Below, piece after piece: positions 17,613 through 25,615 of a stretch of 37,174 nt of DNA; position 1 is the first letter of the stretch; the number at the start of each line of letters is the position of its first letter. The position numbers and the translations under genes were made by a program. This DNA comes from Hyphomicrobiales bacterium (lineage in GTDB: Bacteria > Pseudomonadota > Alphaproteobacteria > Rhizobiales > Kaistiaceae), in contig JAAEOR010000295.1 of NCBI GenBank assembly GCA_024222895.1, positions 1 to 37,174 of the forward strand. Direction: 5' to 3'. The notes under the pieces were generated by a model that saw only the letters and a list, made by a program, of their open reading frames with translations, did not search any database and was not told the origin of the DNA.

Positions 17613-18044
17613 GGTCGTCCCCCCCGTGCCGGCGGGCCGGCATTCTCCGCTTCGGATACGCCACCCGGTCCGGCCTCACACTCAGCCGGGTCGGTTCGCT
17701 CCCGTCCGACCCGCCATCGACAATGGTCGTCATGGCCATGGTTGACACGCCGATGAGGCAGCCCGGAGCGGGTCCGATGGAAACGGCTCGGCCGTGACGC
17801 GCGAGCCGCCACTGCGCTGGTCCTTTGGCGCATCGTGTCATCGCCCCGGATGACGGCCACAAAACCGCGGCCGGCCTTGATGGCCGGTCATGGACTTGCG
17901 ACGCGCGACCTGTTGTCATGCCGGATCACCGCCCCGCAAGTCAGTAGGGACGGCACAGGCCGGCAATTCGATTGGAAGCCCACGGCGCCTGATGCCGGGC
18001 ACCGCGATTAGAGTCCGCGCAGGACCAAAACGGTCCCGGGCGTC
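17613..18044 (-). promoter_or_regulatory. Leader/intergenic region upstream of the RND operon
   Basis: No established gene is seen. A perfect short inverted repeat (GCCGGC-gg-GCCGGC, 17628-17641) lies just upstream of the ribosome-binding stretch of permease 2 and could form a hairpin in the leader. One frame runs to a stop that overlaps the permease start (TGA within ATGA) and encodes a His-rich patch (HGHDDHC). That might be a small metal-related leader peptide or chance. No clear -35/-10 pair was found. Confidence 0.35.
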
Positions 18045-18515
18045 CTAGCTGTCGTCGGTCTCGATGGTGACCTCGGATCCGTCCCAGCTGATTTCAATAT
18101 CGATGGGTGCGCCCGATGCGTCGGTTCCCTCGATTTCGTACACCACCGCCCGATCATCGTCGACCAGACGCTCGACTTCCTCGGCCTTCATATCGGGCGC
18201 GTACTTGTCGAGCGCGGCCTTCACCGGGGCCGGCAGGGCATCGATGGTCGTGTGATGCTCAACCTCGATGACTTCACCTTCCTCGAGCACATCCACGGCA
18301 ACCACTGTGCCGTCGGCGAGGGTACCCTCGAATCCGTATTTGTCCTCGCCTTCATCGTCGCCAAGTTCGACCTTGGTGAACGTGGCCCCTTCCACCGCCG
18401 CTTTGGCAGCGTCCAATACGGTTTCCGGCACGTCCGACATGGAAATTTCCTTGTCGTCAGCATAGGCACCGGCCGTCACCAATGACGCCGCTGCGAAAGC
18501 AAGAAAGTAACGCAT
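18045..18515 (-). CDS. Small secreted PepSY-like protein
   Basis: A 156-residue exported acidic protein. The signal peptide MRYFLAFAAASLVTAGAYA is followed by a DDKE start of the mature chain. Two similar modules follow. The first runs from SDVPETVLDAAKAAVEGATF to VIEVEHHTTI. The second runs from DALPAPVKAALDKYAPDM through VERLVDDDRAVVYEIEG to EVTIETDD. This 'PxxVxxAxxxxxPxxxxxxVExxxxxxxxVYEvE' layout is the PepSY/BLIP-like periplasmic fold (DUF2874-type). Such proteins bind peptides, sensor kinases or cell-wall enzymes; no specific partner is shown. The start has a near-perfect GGAGG seven bases upstream. It stands alone 433 bases upstream of the RND operon on the same strand, so it could be co-regulated, but a shared transcript is unproven. 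Confidence 0.78.
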   Translation of the reverse strand: MRYFLAFAAASLVTAGAYADDKEISMSDVPETVLDAAKAAVEGATFTKVELGDDEGEDKYGFEGTLADGTVVAVDVLEEGEVIEVEHHTTIDALPAPVKAALDKYAPDMKAEEVERLVDDDRAVVYEIEGTDASGAPIDIEISWDGSEVTIETDDS

Positions 18516-18794
18516 ATTTCGCCTCCGGGATTTGTAGATGTTTCAATTGAGCACCGCGAGAATCTGCAATGGGTGCGGCATCCTTTTTTTTCCGGAGGAT
18601 TGTGACTGTTTTGTGGCCAAATCTTGACGCCGCAACCAATTGGCGAGTCGCGGTACGGCTTATATGGCGCCGAAACCAGCCGCACCTCCCGGAGAACTTC
18701 AGAATGCGTGGAACACCGGCAGGCAGCCGCCCGGTAACAAACTGTTAACCGACTATGCAGTCGAGTCGAGGCCGCTCCCAAACTGAGAGAAGCT
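18516..18794. other. Intergenic stretch upstream of the PepSY-like gene
   Basis: No gene is visible. The stretch includes an eight-base T run near 18583-18590, which would be an A run on the strand of the PepSY-like gene. It likely holds that gene's promoter, but no convincing -35/-10 pair was found. Confidence 0.35.
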
Positions 18795-18998
18795 TCAGGC
18801 GGTCTTGCCCCATCGCGCGGTGCAGGTGAGTTCGATCTGGCGAACCGCGTGGGGATCGTCGACATTGTGCTCGATCAACTCGATCACCGCGGCGATGAAA
18901 CGGGAGTGGTCCTGAACCACGGATGTCAGGTCATGACTTTCCCAGGCGGCCATGGCGATCCCGTCCTGGCCAACCACGGCGAGGTCCTCAGCTCATCC
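18795..18998 (-). pseudogene. C-terminal fragment of a LacI-family transcriptional regulator
   Basis: A frame of about 68 codons ends at 18795. It reads EDLAVVGQDGIAMAAWESHD, then LTSVVQDHSRFIAAVIELI, then VRQIELTCTARWG. This matches the last part of LacI/PurR-type effector domains, where the usual forms are VPEDxAVVGFDxIxxAAWxxxxLTTVxQP and a final RxxLPxxLVxRxS. The Phe of GFD is replaced by Gln and the QP turn by QD. No DNA-binding domain is present: the frame is interrupted by a stop just upstream, where a different gene fragment begins. It is a decayed remnant. Confidence 0.6.
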
Positions 18999-19170
18999 AG
19001 GACAGCCGACCCGATGTCTTGCAGCGCGATGAACGGATACCGAATGGTCACTTGAGCGGGCACGCCCTGCGCCGCGGAGGGGTCGAAGGCGTCGCGGAAC
19101 CGTTTCACCAATCCTTCGGATTGGGGAACGAGCACAACGAGTGCCGTTTCAAGGTCTTGCCTTCGACCGT
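18999..19170 (-). pseudogene. N-terminal fragment of a 2'-5' RNA ligase family protein
   Basis: A frame reading ETALVVLVPQSEGLVKRF, then DPSAAQGVPAQVTIRYPFI, then SAVLDELR matches the N-terminus of the 2'-5' RNA ligase/cyclic phosphodiesterase superfamily. GVPAxxTxxYPF is its first HxT-type strand, but the usual His of HxT is Gln here. Recognisable similarity ends at about 19000 and the adjoining frame becomes the LacI fragment. A deletion has evidently joined two unrelated genes. The Gln-for-His change and the lost second motif mean it is not a working enzyme. Confidence 0.55.
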
Positions 19171-19267
19171 ACCGGGTTCGATTTGAGAATACGCCGACGG
19201 TGACGCACCAGCGGCCATAGCCTGCGGCGCGAGGTTCGGCCGCTGCAAGTCCGAGTCGAGCGGGGGG

Positions 19268-20041
19268 TCACCAACAGGTGTAACCGCCGTCGACGTTCAG
19301 CACCGATCCGGTCACCAGGCTGGAGGCATCGGACGCAAGAAACAGCACCGCCGACGCAATCTCCGAGGCCTCACCCATTCGCCCCATCGGCGTACCGCGC
19401 ATCCACTCGTCAAACCACTCGGATCGGTGCTTCGACTCTTCGTTGATCGGCGTATCGATATACGTCGGGGCGACCGCGTTGATCCGGACACCCGCTGGAG
19501 CCCACTCCGCCGCCAGCGACTTTGCGAGGTGGTGCACGCCTGCCTTGGAAGCATTGTAGTGCGGTTGGATCTGGGGTTTGTTCGAGATGATGCCCGACAT
19601 GGACCCGATCGCGACGATAGAACCCTTTGACGCGGCGATCATCGGCTTCGCGAATGCACGGCAGCACCAGAAGACGCCGTTCAGGTTCACGTCCATGATG
19701 CGCAACCACTCTTCATCCTCAATGTCGATCGACGGTGTTCCGGACGTCACGATGCCGGCGTTGGCCACGAGAATGTCGACGCGACCGTGACGGTTCATGA
19801 TCTCCGTGGCCGCCTGGTCGACTTCTGTTGATGAGCTGACATCGAACACTTGAGTGTCAACGTCGTACCCCTTTGTGCTCAAATGCAAACGACCGATCCC
19901 GGCTCGCTCGTCGCTCATGTCGGCGACGACAACGGTGGCGCCGGCTTCAGCAAGTGCCTCGGCACAGGCGACGCCAATTCCCTGGCCGCCGCCGGTGACG
20001 ACGGCAACCCGGCTGCTCAGATCATATTGCTCAAGATACAT
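19268..20041 (-). CDS. SDR family NAD(P)-dependent oxidoreductase
   Basis: A 257-residue classical short-chain dehydrogenase. The nucleotide-binding motif is VVTGGGQGIGVACAEALAEA at about residues 14-33. NAGI lies at about 94-97, the catalytic Ser in IGSMSG at about 146-151, and the Tyr-Lys pair in YNASKAG at about 164-170. The C-terminus GSVLNVDGGYTCW is a standard SDR ending. It should oxidise a secondary alcohol or polyol, or do the reverse; the substrate is unknown. The ATG at 20041 follows AGAGG. A LacI-type fragment lies downstream, which hints that the gene was once part of a sugar/polyol cluster. Confidence 0.92.
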   Translation of the reverse strand: MYLEQYDLSSRVAVVTGGGQGIGVACAEALAEAGATVVVADMSDERAGIGRLHLSTKGYDVDTQVFDVSSSTEVDQAATEIMNRHGRVDILVANAGIVTSGTPSIDIEDEEWLRIMDVNLNGVFWCCRAFAKPMIAASKGSIVAIGSMSGIISNKPQIQPHYNASKAGVHHLAKSLAAEWAPAGVRINAVAPTYIDTPINEESKHRSEWFDEWMRGTPMGRMGEASEIASAVLFLASDASSLVTGSVLNVDGGYTCW

Positions 20042-20157
20042 CGTTAGCCTCTGTTTTCAGCCGTTACGAACGCACTAGCGTCAGGTGCCGCGCGAAACCC
20101 ACCGCCGGCGCCCGAACCACTCCGGCAATCGCCGATCCCGATGAGGGTCGGCCTTGC

Positions 20158-20499
20158 CTATTTCGGCGGAAGCGACTGGGCAAACGACATCGCCAGCGCC
20201 AGCCAGGCGTTGAGGGTTGCGTCATCACATGACGCTTCGTCGACGAAAAAGAACCCACTCATCAGCCGGCCGCCCTGCATCATCCGCTGGCCGCCGGGAA
20301 GCTCGCCGGCGGCGGCATGATTGTCCTTGCCGACTCGGAACATCAGCCGGCGCTGGCCGTCCTTGGTGCGATCGGCGCCACCGACCATGTTGCCGTTCAC
20401 CAGAAAACAGATGCCACCCATCATCTTCTTTTCCGTGATGTCGGGTCGCGGTCCGAGGGCCGCGCGGAACCGCTCCGCTGTATGCTCGTCATAGGCCAT
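20158..20499 (-). CDS. TfoX N-terminal domain protein
   Basis: A 113-residue protein of the TfoX/Sxy N-domain family. TAERFRAALGPRPDITEKKM leads into GGICFLVNGNMVGGA, RLMFRVGKDNH and GGRLMSGFFFVDE, the ordered strands of this domain. Full TfoX (Sxy) activates competence genes in gammaproteobacteria, but stand-alone N-domain proteins of this length in alphaproteobacteria have no firmly known role. It lies on the same strand as the SDR gene, 116 bases upstream of it. Confidence 0.85.
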   Translation of the reverse strand: MAYDEHTAERFRAALGPRPDITEKKMMGGICFLVNGNMVGGADRTKDGQRRLMFRVGKDNHAAAGELPGGQRMMQGGRLMSGFFFVDEASCDDATLNAWLALAMSFAQSLPPK

Positions 20500-20751
20500 C
20501 GGTCTTCACCTCTTTCTGCCGAACCATGAGGACGGCATTATGCGCGCTCCTGACATGCGACCCAACCGGGCGCCTTGCGGGTGCAGAGTGGTGCCTGGGC
20601 CGGCACGCCCTCCGCTGCCGAGGGATCGTGCGCGCCGTGGCGTAACCTGCCGCCGCGACCGGTGGCTCAGGATTCACCCATGCCTCCTGTACACTCCGGC
20701 ACCCGTGCCTCGGGTCGCCTCCTACATTCCCCCTTGCCATAGCGGACCTGT

Positions 20752-20771
20752 GTGTTATCCATGTATGACAC
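20752..20771. promoter_or_regulatory. Candidate operator of the GntR/YtrA-type regulator
   Basis: GTGTTATCCATGTATGACAC is a 20-base imperfect palindrome with 16 of 20 positions symmetric. It lies 14 bases before the start codon of the GntR gene. A further TAACAC at 20773-20778 also pairs with the left GTGTTA. YtrA-subfamily repressors typically autoregulate through GTGTA-type inverted repeats over their own promoters. A TTGCCA at 20734-20739 may be the -35 box. Binding itself is inference. Confidence 0.6.
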
Positions 20772-20785
20772 TAACACGGTAGCCA

Positions 20786-21142
20786 ATGACCCGCTGGAGC
20801 GACGCCCAGCCGATCTTTCTGCAGATCCGGCAACAGCTGATCGAGATGATCCTCAGGGGGACTGTCCCCGAAGGCGAGGCGCTGCCATCGGTCCGGCAGA
20901 TCGCCACGGATCTCTCCGTCAATCCGCTGACGGTCACCCGGGCCTACCAGTCGCTGGTGGATCTGGACGTGGTCACCAAGAGACGAGGAATGGGGATGTA
21001 TGTGGCCAATGCAGGGCGGGCAAAACTGCTTGCCCATGAACGCAAGCGTTTTCTCGCCGAGGACTGGCCGCGCATCAGCGCCCGGATCGAGGCGCTCGAA
21101 CTCGACGTGAAGGACCTGCTTGGCAAGAGGCGCATCCGGTGA
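20786..21142 (+). CDS. GntR family transcriptional regulator, YtrA subfamily
   Basis: A 118-residue regulator. The winged helix-turn-helix occupies about residues 5-75: QPIFLQIRQQLIEMIL, GEALPSVRQIATDLSVNPL and TVTRAYQSLVDLDVV, followed by a wing ending GMGMYVANAG. A short two-helix tail of about 45 residues replaces the large effector domain, which defines the YtrA subgroup. Such proteins dimerise and repress the ABC transporter operon they begin. It overlaps the ATPase gene by 4 bases, and a palindrome lies just upstream of its start, so autoregulation is likely. Confidence 0.92.
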   Translation: MTRWSDAQPIFLQIRQQLIEMILRGTVPEGEALPSVRQIATDLSVNPLTVTRAYQSLVDLDVVTKRRGMGMYVANAGRAKLLAHERKRFLAEDWPRISARIEALELDVKDLLGKRRIR

Positions 21143-22020
21143 CCGACCCGCCTATCATCGCCAGCGCACGCGACCTGACCAAGGCCTACGGCCGCAAACA
21201 GGTGCTGCGCGGCATCGACTTCACCATTCCGGCCGGGCGCATTTACGGCCTGGTTGGCGAGAACGGCGCCGGCAAGACCACCACCCTCAACGCCCTGCTC
21301 GGCCTGACCGATTGTGGCGGCCAGATCGAAGTATTCGGACTCGACCCCTTCCGCCACCGTGCCAGGCTGATGAACACCATTGCCTTCATCTCCGATGTCG
21401 CCAGCCTGCCGCGCTTTCTGAAGGTGCATCAACTCCTCGACCTGGTCGGCGACATCCACCCCGGCTTCGATCGGGCCACGGCCCACACATTTCTGCGGGG
21501 CACCGACCTGACGCCATCACTCAAGATCAAGACCCTGTCGAAGGGAATGATGGCGCAGCTTCACCTCGCCGTGGTCATGGCGATCGACGCCCGGCTCCTC
21601 GTTCTCGACGAACCAACCCTGGGCCTCGACATCATCTACCGCAAACGGTTCTACCGCCGGCTTCTGGACGACTACATGAGTGAAGAGCGGACGCTGCTGA
21701 TCACTACCCATCAGGTGGATGAGATCGAGTCGATCCTCACAGACATTCTCTTTCTGCGCGGCGGCAAAATCATTCTCGACACGCCGATGGAAGACATCGG
21801 CCAGCGTTTCGTCCAATTGACCGTTGGCCGCGACCGAATGACAGAGGCCGAGGCGCTGGGGCCGATCGACATTGAGACCCGTCTCGACCAGGCGGTGATG
21901 GTGTTCGAAGACGTACCGCTGGAGAGACTCGCGCCGCTCGGCCCGGTATCGACGCCGAGCCTGTCCGATCTGTTCGTCGCACTGATGCAACGACAGGACG
22001 CTGTGACCGGAGAGAGCTGA
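21139..22020 (+). CDS. ABC transporter ATP-binding protein
   Basis: A 293-residue nucleotide-binding subunit. The Walker A is GENGAGKTTTLN at about residues 41-52. The signature region is reduced to KTLSKGMMAQLHLAV, where most ABC proteins have LSGGQ; LSKGM is usual for this export-type group. The Walker B is LLVLDEPTLGLD at about 153-164, and the switch His lies in LITTHQVDEIES. About 70 C-terminal residues follow the ATPase domain. The GTG start at 21139 overlaps the regulator stop (GTGA). It powers the permease encoded next. The substrate is unknown; YtrA-linked transporters often respond to cell-envelope stress or antibiotics. Confidence 0.93.
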   Translation: MTDPPIIASARDLTKAYGRKQVLRGIDFTIPAGRIYGLVGENGAGKTTTLNALLGLTDCGGQIEVFGLDPFRHRARLMNTIAFISDVASLPRFLKVHQLLDLVGDIHPGFDRATAHTFLRGTDLTPSLKIKTLSKGMMAQLHLAVVMAIDARLLVLDEPTLGLDIIYRKRFYRRLLDDYMSEERTLLITTHQVDEIESILTDILFLRGGKIILDTPMEDIGQRFVQLTVGRDRMTEAEALGPIDIETRLDQAVMVFEDVPLERLAPLGPVSTPSLSDLFVALMQRQDAVTGES

Positions 22021-22907
22021 TGCGCGCCCTCGTCGCCCTGATCAAACGCGAGTTCCTCGAGCATCGGGGCGCTTTCCTTTATGTGCCGGCGATCTTGCTG
22101 ACACTTCTCGGCGCAACAGTGCTTATCGCGGCCGTAACCGGCCACGCCACCTTCAGCCTCCCCCCGGTTCCGCTCCCTGGCCCTGCCGCCGTCTATCAGG
22201 CCACCATCGGCGGCACGTTCCTGCTGTGGTCGGCCTACCTGCTCGTCGGGCTGTTCTTCTATTACGCCGACAGCTTCTCCGCCGACCGCCGCAACAATGC
22301 ACTGTTGTTCTGGAAATCGATGCCCCAGAGCGACCTCAAGGTCCTGACCAGCAAGGCGGTATCGGGGATCACCATCTTCCTTGCGCTGATCGCCGGTTTC
22401 GCCCTGCTGATGGGAGTTGTCCTCTATTTCGTCTTGCTGATGGTTTCGGGGCAGAACCCCAGCATCGATGCGCCTGGCCCGATCGAGGCGGCGGCGAGCC
22501 TGGTGCAGATGGGTATCGTTGGTGTGATCTATCTGGTGCTCACCGTACTCTGGTACGCCCCGGGCTTCGCCTGGGTGGCGGGGCTCTCGACCCTGTTCCG
22601 CCGCTGGAGCATTCCGCTTGCCCTTCTCATTCCCGGCGCGGTGGTCCTGCTCGAATATCTCAACAGCCTCCGCGGAGCCGACGCCGGGCGGCCGATCGCC
22701 GATTTTCTCGACTGGCGGTTCGGCAGCTTTCCCGACGAAGCGGATGCGATCGCGATCCTGATCACCCAGGTCGGCGGCGGACCCTACGCGCTGATCCGGT
22801 TGATGCTTGCGCGGGTCGACTGGTTGCACATGGGGATCGGCCTGGCCTTCACTGTGGTGATTATCTACCTCGCCAGCGAATACCGTCGGCGCCGCATCGC
22901 GGCGTAG
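22020..22907 (+). CDS. ABC transporter permease (ABC-2-like)
   Basis: A 295-residue membrane protein. Hydrophobic segments lie at about residues 20-42, 60-82, 115-145, 160-190, 195-215 and 270-290, consistent with six membrane helices. The N-terminus reads ALIKREFLEHRGAFLYVP, a typical ABC-2 start. After the second helix a cytoplasmic loop carries FSADRRNNALLFWKSMPQSD, commonly seen in exporters of this class. The ATG overlaps the ATPase stop (TGATG), with GGAGAG upstream, so the operon is tightly coupled. It probably forms the membrane channel with the preceding ATPase. Confidence 0.88.
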   Translation: MRALVALIKREFLEHRGAFLYVPAILLTLLGATVLIAAVTGHATFSLPPVPLPGPAAVYQATIGGTFLLWSAYLLVGLFFYYADSFSADRRNNALLFWKSMPQSDLKVLTSKAVSGITIFLALIAGFALLMGVVLYFVLLMVSGQNPSIDAPGPIEAAASLVQMGIVGVIYLVLTVLWYAPGFAWVAGLSTLFRRWSIPLALLIPGAVVLLEYLNSLRGADAGRPIADFLDWRFGSFPDEADAIAILITQVGGGPYALIRLMLARVDWLHMGIGLAFTVVIIYLASEYRRRRIAA

Positions 22908-22924
22908 GACAGAAATGATGCAAG

Positions 22925-23056
22925 GTGCGAGCTTCGAGGCCCAGCTTACGCCGGGCACCTCAGGATGAAGACCATGGTGTTCGGTAACTAAGCCGCTCTC
23001 ACTGCTCCCAACGACCTCATCCTGAGGTGCCGCCGCAGGCGGCCTCGAAGGACGCA
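22925..23056. repeat. Inverted pair of intergenic palindromic repeats
   Basis: The left arm (22925-22973) and right arm (23013-23056) are inverted copies of one unit. The shared core is TCATCCTGAGGTGCC, then a variable GC-rich turn, then GGCCTCGAAG with GCAC at the outer end. Each arm contains a local hairpin around the GC-rich turn. The pair lies between convergent genes (permease ending 22907, secreted protein ending 23085), the usual place for such elements. It may act as a bidirectional terminator. Units with this core are, as far as I recall, widespread in alphaproteobacterial genomes. Confidence 0.8.
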
Positions 23057-23084
23057 CTGAACCGCCTCGACGCTCGGCACCATA

Positions 23085-23494
23085 TCAATCCAACTCGCCA
23101 ACACCTTCGCACAGCACGTACTCGCCGGGCGGCAGCGGCGCGCCTTGTTCGGCGGCAACCAGATCCATCATGAAGGTGAACTGCAGCACTCCCGCGGATA
23201 GCGGAAGGATCGAGACGATGGCCGGGTGAGTCTCACCCGGAGTATCACACAACGCACCGACGAACCAACCGGGTCGCGGTTCGGTCATGGGTCACGTTGA
23301 TGAAATGACGTGAACTCGTAGGAGCTCAGGCCGCGCGAGGTGATGGTTGCAAACGTCTCGGGTATGCCCCCGGCTTTGAGCTTCTCGCAATCCGCCGACG
23401 ATGGGGTATAGACCTCGCCGTCGAGAAAATCATCGATGGCCAGCGCCGGTGCCGTGGCAGCAATCAGGACCGATGCGACGACAACGAAACCCAT
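23085..23494 (-). pseudogene. Frame-disrupted small secreted protein (or two overlapping small genes)
   Basis: From ATG 23494 a signal peptide (MGFVVVASVLIAATAPALA) leads to a mature chain IDDFLDGEVYTPSSADCEKL, continuing to SSYEFTSFHQRDP and a stop at 23285. A second frame overlaps by 4 bases at 23288. It reads TEPRPGWFVGALCDTPGE and then SIL, ending PPGEYVLCEGVGELD at 23085. The pieces look like the two halves of one secreted cysteine-containing protein. Between them the third frame supplies HFINVT, so two small indels around 23288-23310 would restore one protein of about 135 residues. The ribosome-binding site GGGGAG before 23494 is good. If the overlap is real rather than decay, the second part would be a separate 67-residue protein lacking a signal peptide, which seems less natural. 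Function unknown. Confidence 0.55.
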
Positions 23495-23604
23495 GACGCT
23501 TCTCCCCGAATTTTCAGCCGGGCTTGCCAACCACCAACGACATCCGGAAAAGGATTGCCGCCAAAAGTCGATCCTGCCACCGACCACATGAGAGGCACCT
23601 CACG

Positions 23605-24117
23605 ATGACACGCTACGTGGCGCTGCTCCGCGCCGTCAATGTCGGCGGCACCGGCAAGCTCCCCATGGCCGAGTTGAAAGCGATGGCCGTCGACGCCGGT
23701 TTCACCGATATGCGCACCTATATCGCCAGCGGCAATCTGGTCTTGGCCAGCGCAGACCCGCCGGCGTCGGTGAAGAAGGCGCTGGAAAAGCGACTGCGTG
23801 CACATGCCGGCAAACCGGTCACCGTCATCGTTCGCACTGCCGCTGAGATGCAGGATGTCCTCGCCAACAACCCGTTTTCGGACAAGGAGCCGAAATACAC
23901 GCTTGTGACCTTCCTCGACACGCCCCCGCCCGCTGACGCCCTGGATCATGCGATCGGCCGAGCCGACGAGGAAATCCATCTGGGCGAGCGAGAAATCACC
24001 ATCCATTACGCCAGCGGCGTCGGCCGATCGAAGCTGAGGTTGCCGGCCGCCGAAGCGGGAACCGCTCGTAATATCAATACTGTCACCAAGCTTGTTGAGA
24101 TGGTGACGGAGGATTGA
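23605..24117 (+). CDS. DUF1697 family protein
   Basis: A 170-residue protein beginning MTRYVALLRAVNVGGTGKLP, the diagnostic start of DUF1697. Conserved strands follow in TYIASGNLVLAS and NPFSDKEPKYTLVTFLDTPP. The C-terminus has IHYASGVGRSKLRLPAAE and GTARNINTVTKLVEM, again family hallmarks. The biochemical role is unknown. The ATG at 23605 follows GAGAGG and puts the motif at residue 1; a longer in-frame start at 23524 adds an unrelated tail. It is transcribed alone. Confidence 0.92.
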   Translation: MTRYVALLRAVNVGGTGKLPMAELKAMAVDAGFTDMRTYIASGNLVLASADPPASVKKALEKRLRAHAGKPVTVIVRTAAEMQDVLANNPFSDKEPKYTLVTFLDTPPPADALDHAIGRADEEIHLGEREITIHYASGVGRSKLRLPAAEAGTARNINTVTKLVEMVTED

Positions 24118-24449
24118 TCAAGTCGATCGTCGCCGCACCGGTCGTCCCAATATGCAAAGGGCACAACGGAGGTCGAGCGTCCGGCGCTTCGGGCCAGACT
24201 TTTGCCAAACATGGCCCGACGACACTGCGCTCGCGACAACCGAGACTTGAACCGGATACCGGTGACCCGATCGGGGATCAGGATCCGCATGCGCCACGCT
24301 GGATGTTTTTGCGCGACCCGTAACGATCGCCGAGTTGATCGGCTGCCGCCGCAACCAGCCAGATAGGTAAAATTAGGGGAAGAATCCGGTGACACGATCT
24401 TCAGGATACGGTTGTGCCATGCCCCCCAAGTGTCGGGCCTAAGCAGTGG
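24118..24449. other. Intergenic stretch between DUF1697 and the aco-like operon
   Basis: Convergent genes flank this stretch of about 330 bases. A segment near 24230-24260 superficially resembles a tRNA T-arm but does not fold as one. No other feature was identified. Confidence 0.35.
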
Positions 24450-25568
24450 TCAGATCGAGCCTGCGGTTTCCAAAATGATCCGGTTCACGTCGGCCGCCTT
24501 CTCCATCTGGACAATATGGCCCGCGCCGGCAATCGTCGTCACGCCGGTGGCGGCCGGAAGCCCTTCAGCATGGCTGACGGACAAAACCCGGTCGTCCTGG
24601 CCCCAGACAATCCGTATTGGAACCTTGATCTCGCTCAGGCGTTCGCGCAACGACAGGCGTTGACGAGCGCCGGAAAAATTGGCCGAGGCAATGGCCTGAA
24701 GAGCGGCCAGTGCGCCATCCAGACGTTTGAACTTGAGGACATCCTCAACCATGTCGGCGGTCACCAGGTCCGGGTTACTGACCAGCATCTCCAGATAGGG
24801 GCGAAGTTTTCTGGCGCGGCTCTGGCTGATGAACCCGTCGATGAAGTCGCCGGCGATCTCCGCCCCAAGTGCGGCCGGTGCGACCAGCGTCAGCGCGGCA
24901 ACACGCGATGGCGTGTCGAGGGCGACAAGCGCGGCAATGGCGCCGCCGATCGAATGGCCGACGAGTTGGGCCGAGTCGATGCCCGCCGCGTCCATGTAGG
25001 CCAGAACCGCGGCAGCCAGCGCCTCGATCGATCCATCGGAGATCTCCTTGGTCGAACCTCCGTGACCGGGCAGGTCGATAGCATGGACCGGGCGATCTTC
25101 GGCAAGCGCTGACTGGTTAAACATCCAGGCCGACAGATCGGAGCCGAAACCGTGAATCAGCAGAATTGGTATTCCAGTCTCGGGACCGGCCTTGAGGCGG
25201 CGAATACGGTAGCCGCCAGCCTCGACTACCTCGGCGGCCGGCTCGTCGGAGTCGCTATCCATCTCGGGGTCGAATGAGTCGAGAAATTCACGAACGAAGG
25301 CGTCGACTGCCGCGTCGTCAACTCCCGATTCTGAAACCACCCCCAAAAGTGCGCCAACCGGCACCGTGTCACCCTCGACCGCAACCTGCCGGCGCAGCAC
25401 CCCGGTCACCGGGCTCTCAAGGGCGTTGGCGATCTTGGTTGTTTCGATATCCATGATCTCCTGGCCAAGCTCAATCGTGGCGCCGACATCTACGGACCAT
25501 TTGGTGAGCATGCCTTCTTCCATGGCGAAACCCCATTTTGGCATGGTGATAGGTTGGATCGCAGACAT
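24450..25568 (-). CDS. acoC: Acetoin-dehydrogenase-type E2: lipoyl domain plus alpha/beta hydrolase
   Basis: A 372-residue fusion. Residues 1-78 form a lipoyl (biotinyl-like) domain: MPKWGFAMEEGMLTKW, then DIETTKIANALESPVTG with the lipoylated Lys in ETTKI, then GALLGVV. An acidic linker (about 80-120) leads to an alpha/beta hydrolase from GIPILLIHGFGSDLSAWMF. Its nucleophile is in GHSIGGAIAALVAL, an acidic residue in WGQDDRVLS, and the catalytic His in GAGHIVQMEKA. This architecture is that of AcoC, the acyl-transferring subunit of the acetoin cleavage complex, rather than of pyruvate dehydrogenase E2. It would pass an acetyl group to CoA. It is the last of three genes, 47 bases after acoB. 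No E3 gene is in the window. Confidence 0.9.
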   Translation of the reverse strand: MSAIQPITMPKWGFAMEEGMLTKWSVDVGATIELGQEIMDIETTKIANALESPVTGVLRRQVAVEGDTVPVGALLGVVSESGVDDAAVDAFVREFLDSFDPEMDSDSDEPAAEVVEAGGYRIRRLKAGPETGIPILLIHGFGSDLSAWMFNQSALAEDRPVHAIDLPGHGGSTKEISDGSIEALAAAVLAYMDAAGIDSAQLVGHSIGGAIAALVALDTPSRVAALTLVAPAALGAEIAGDFIDGFISQSRARKLRPYLEMLVSNPDLVTADMVEDVLKFKRLDGALAALQAIASANFSGARQRLSLRERLSEIKVPIRIVWGQDDRVLSVSHAEGLPAATGVTTIAGAGHIVQMEKAADVNRIILETAGSI

Positions 25569-25615
25569 GGGATTCCCTTCAATTCAGATTGGATCGGGCG
25601 CCGCGCGGCGGTTCG

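Noticed and set aside
21711-23057. A 448-codon open frame on the - strand opposite the ABC transporter genes
   Set aside because: It is antisense to two well-recognised genes and has charged low-complexity composition without family resemblance.
24225-24320. tRNA-like stretch (GAGACTTGAACC)
   Set aside because: Flanking bases do not form a T-stem or acceptor stem on either strand.
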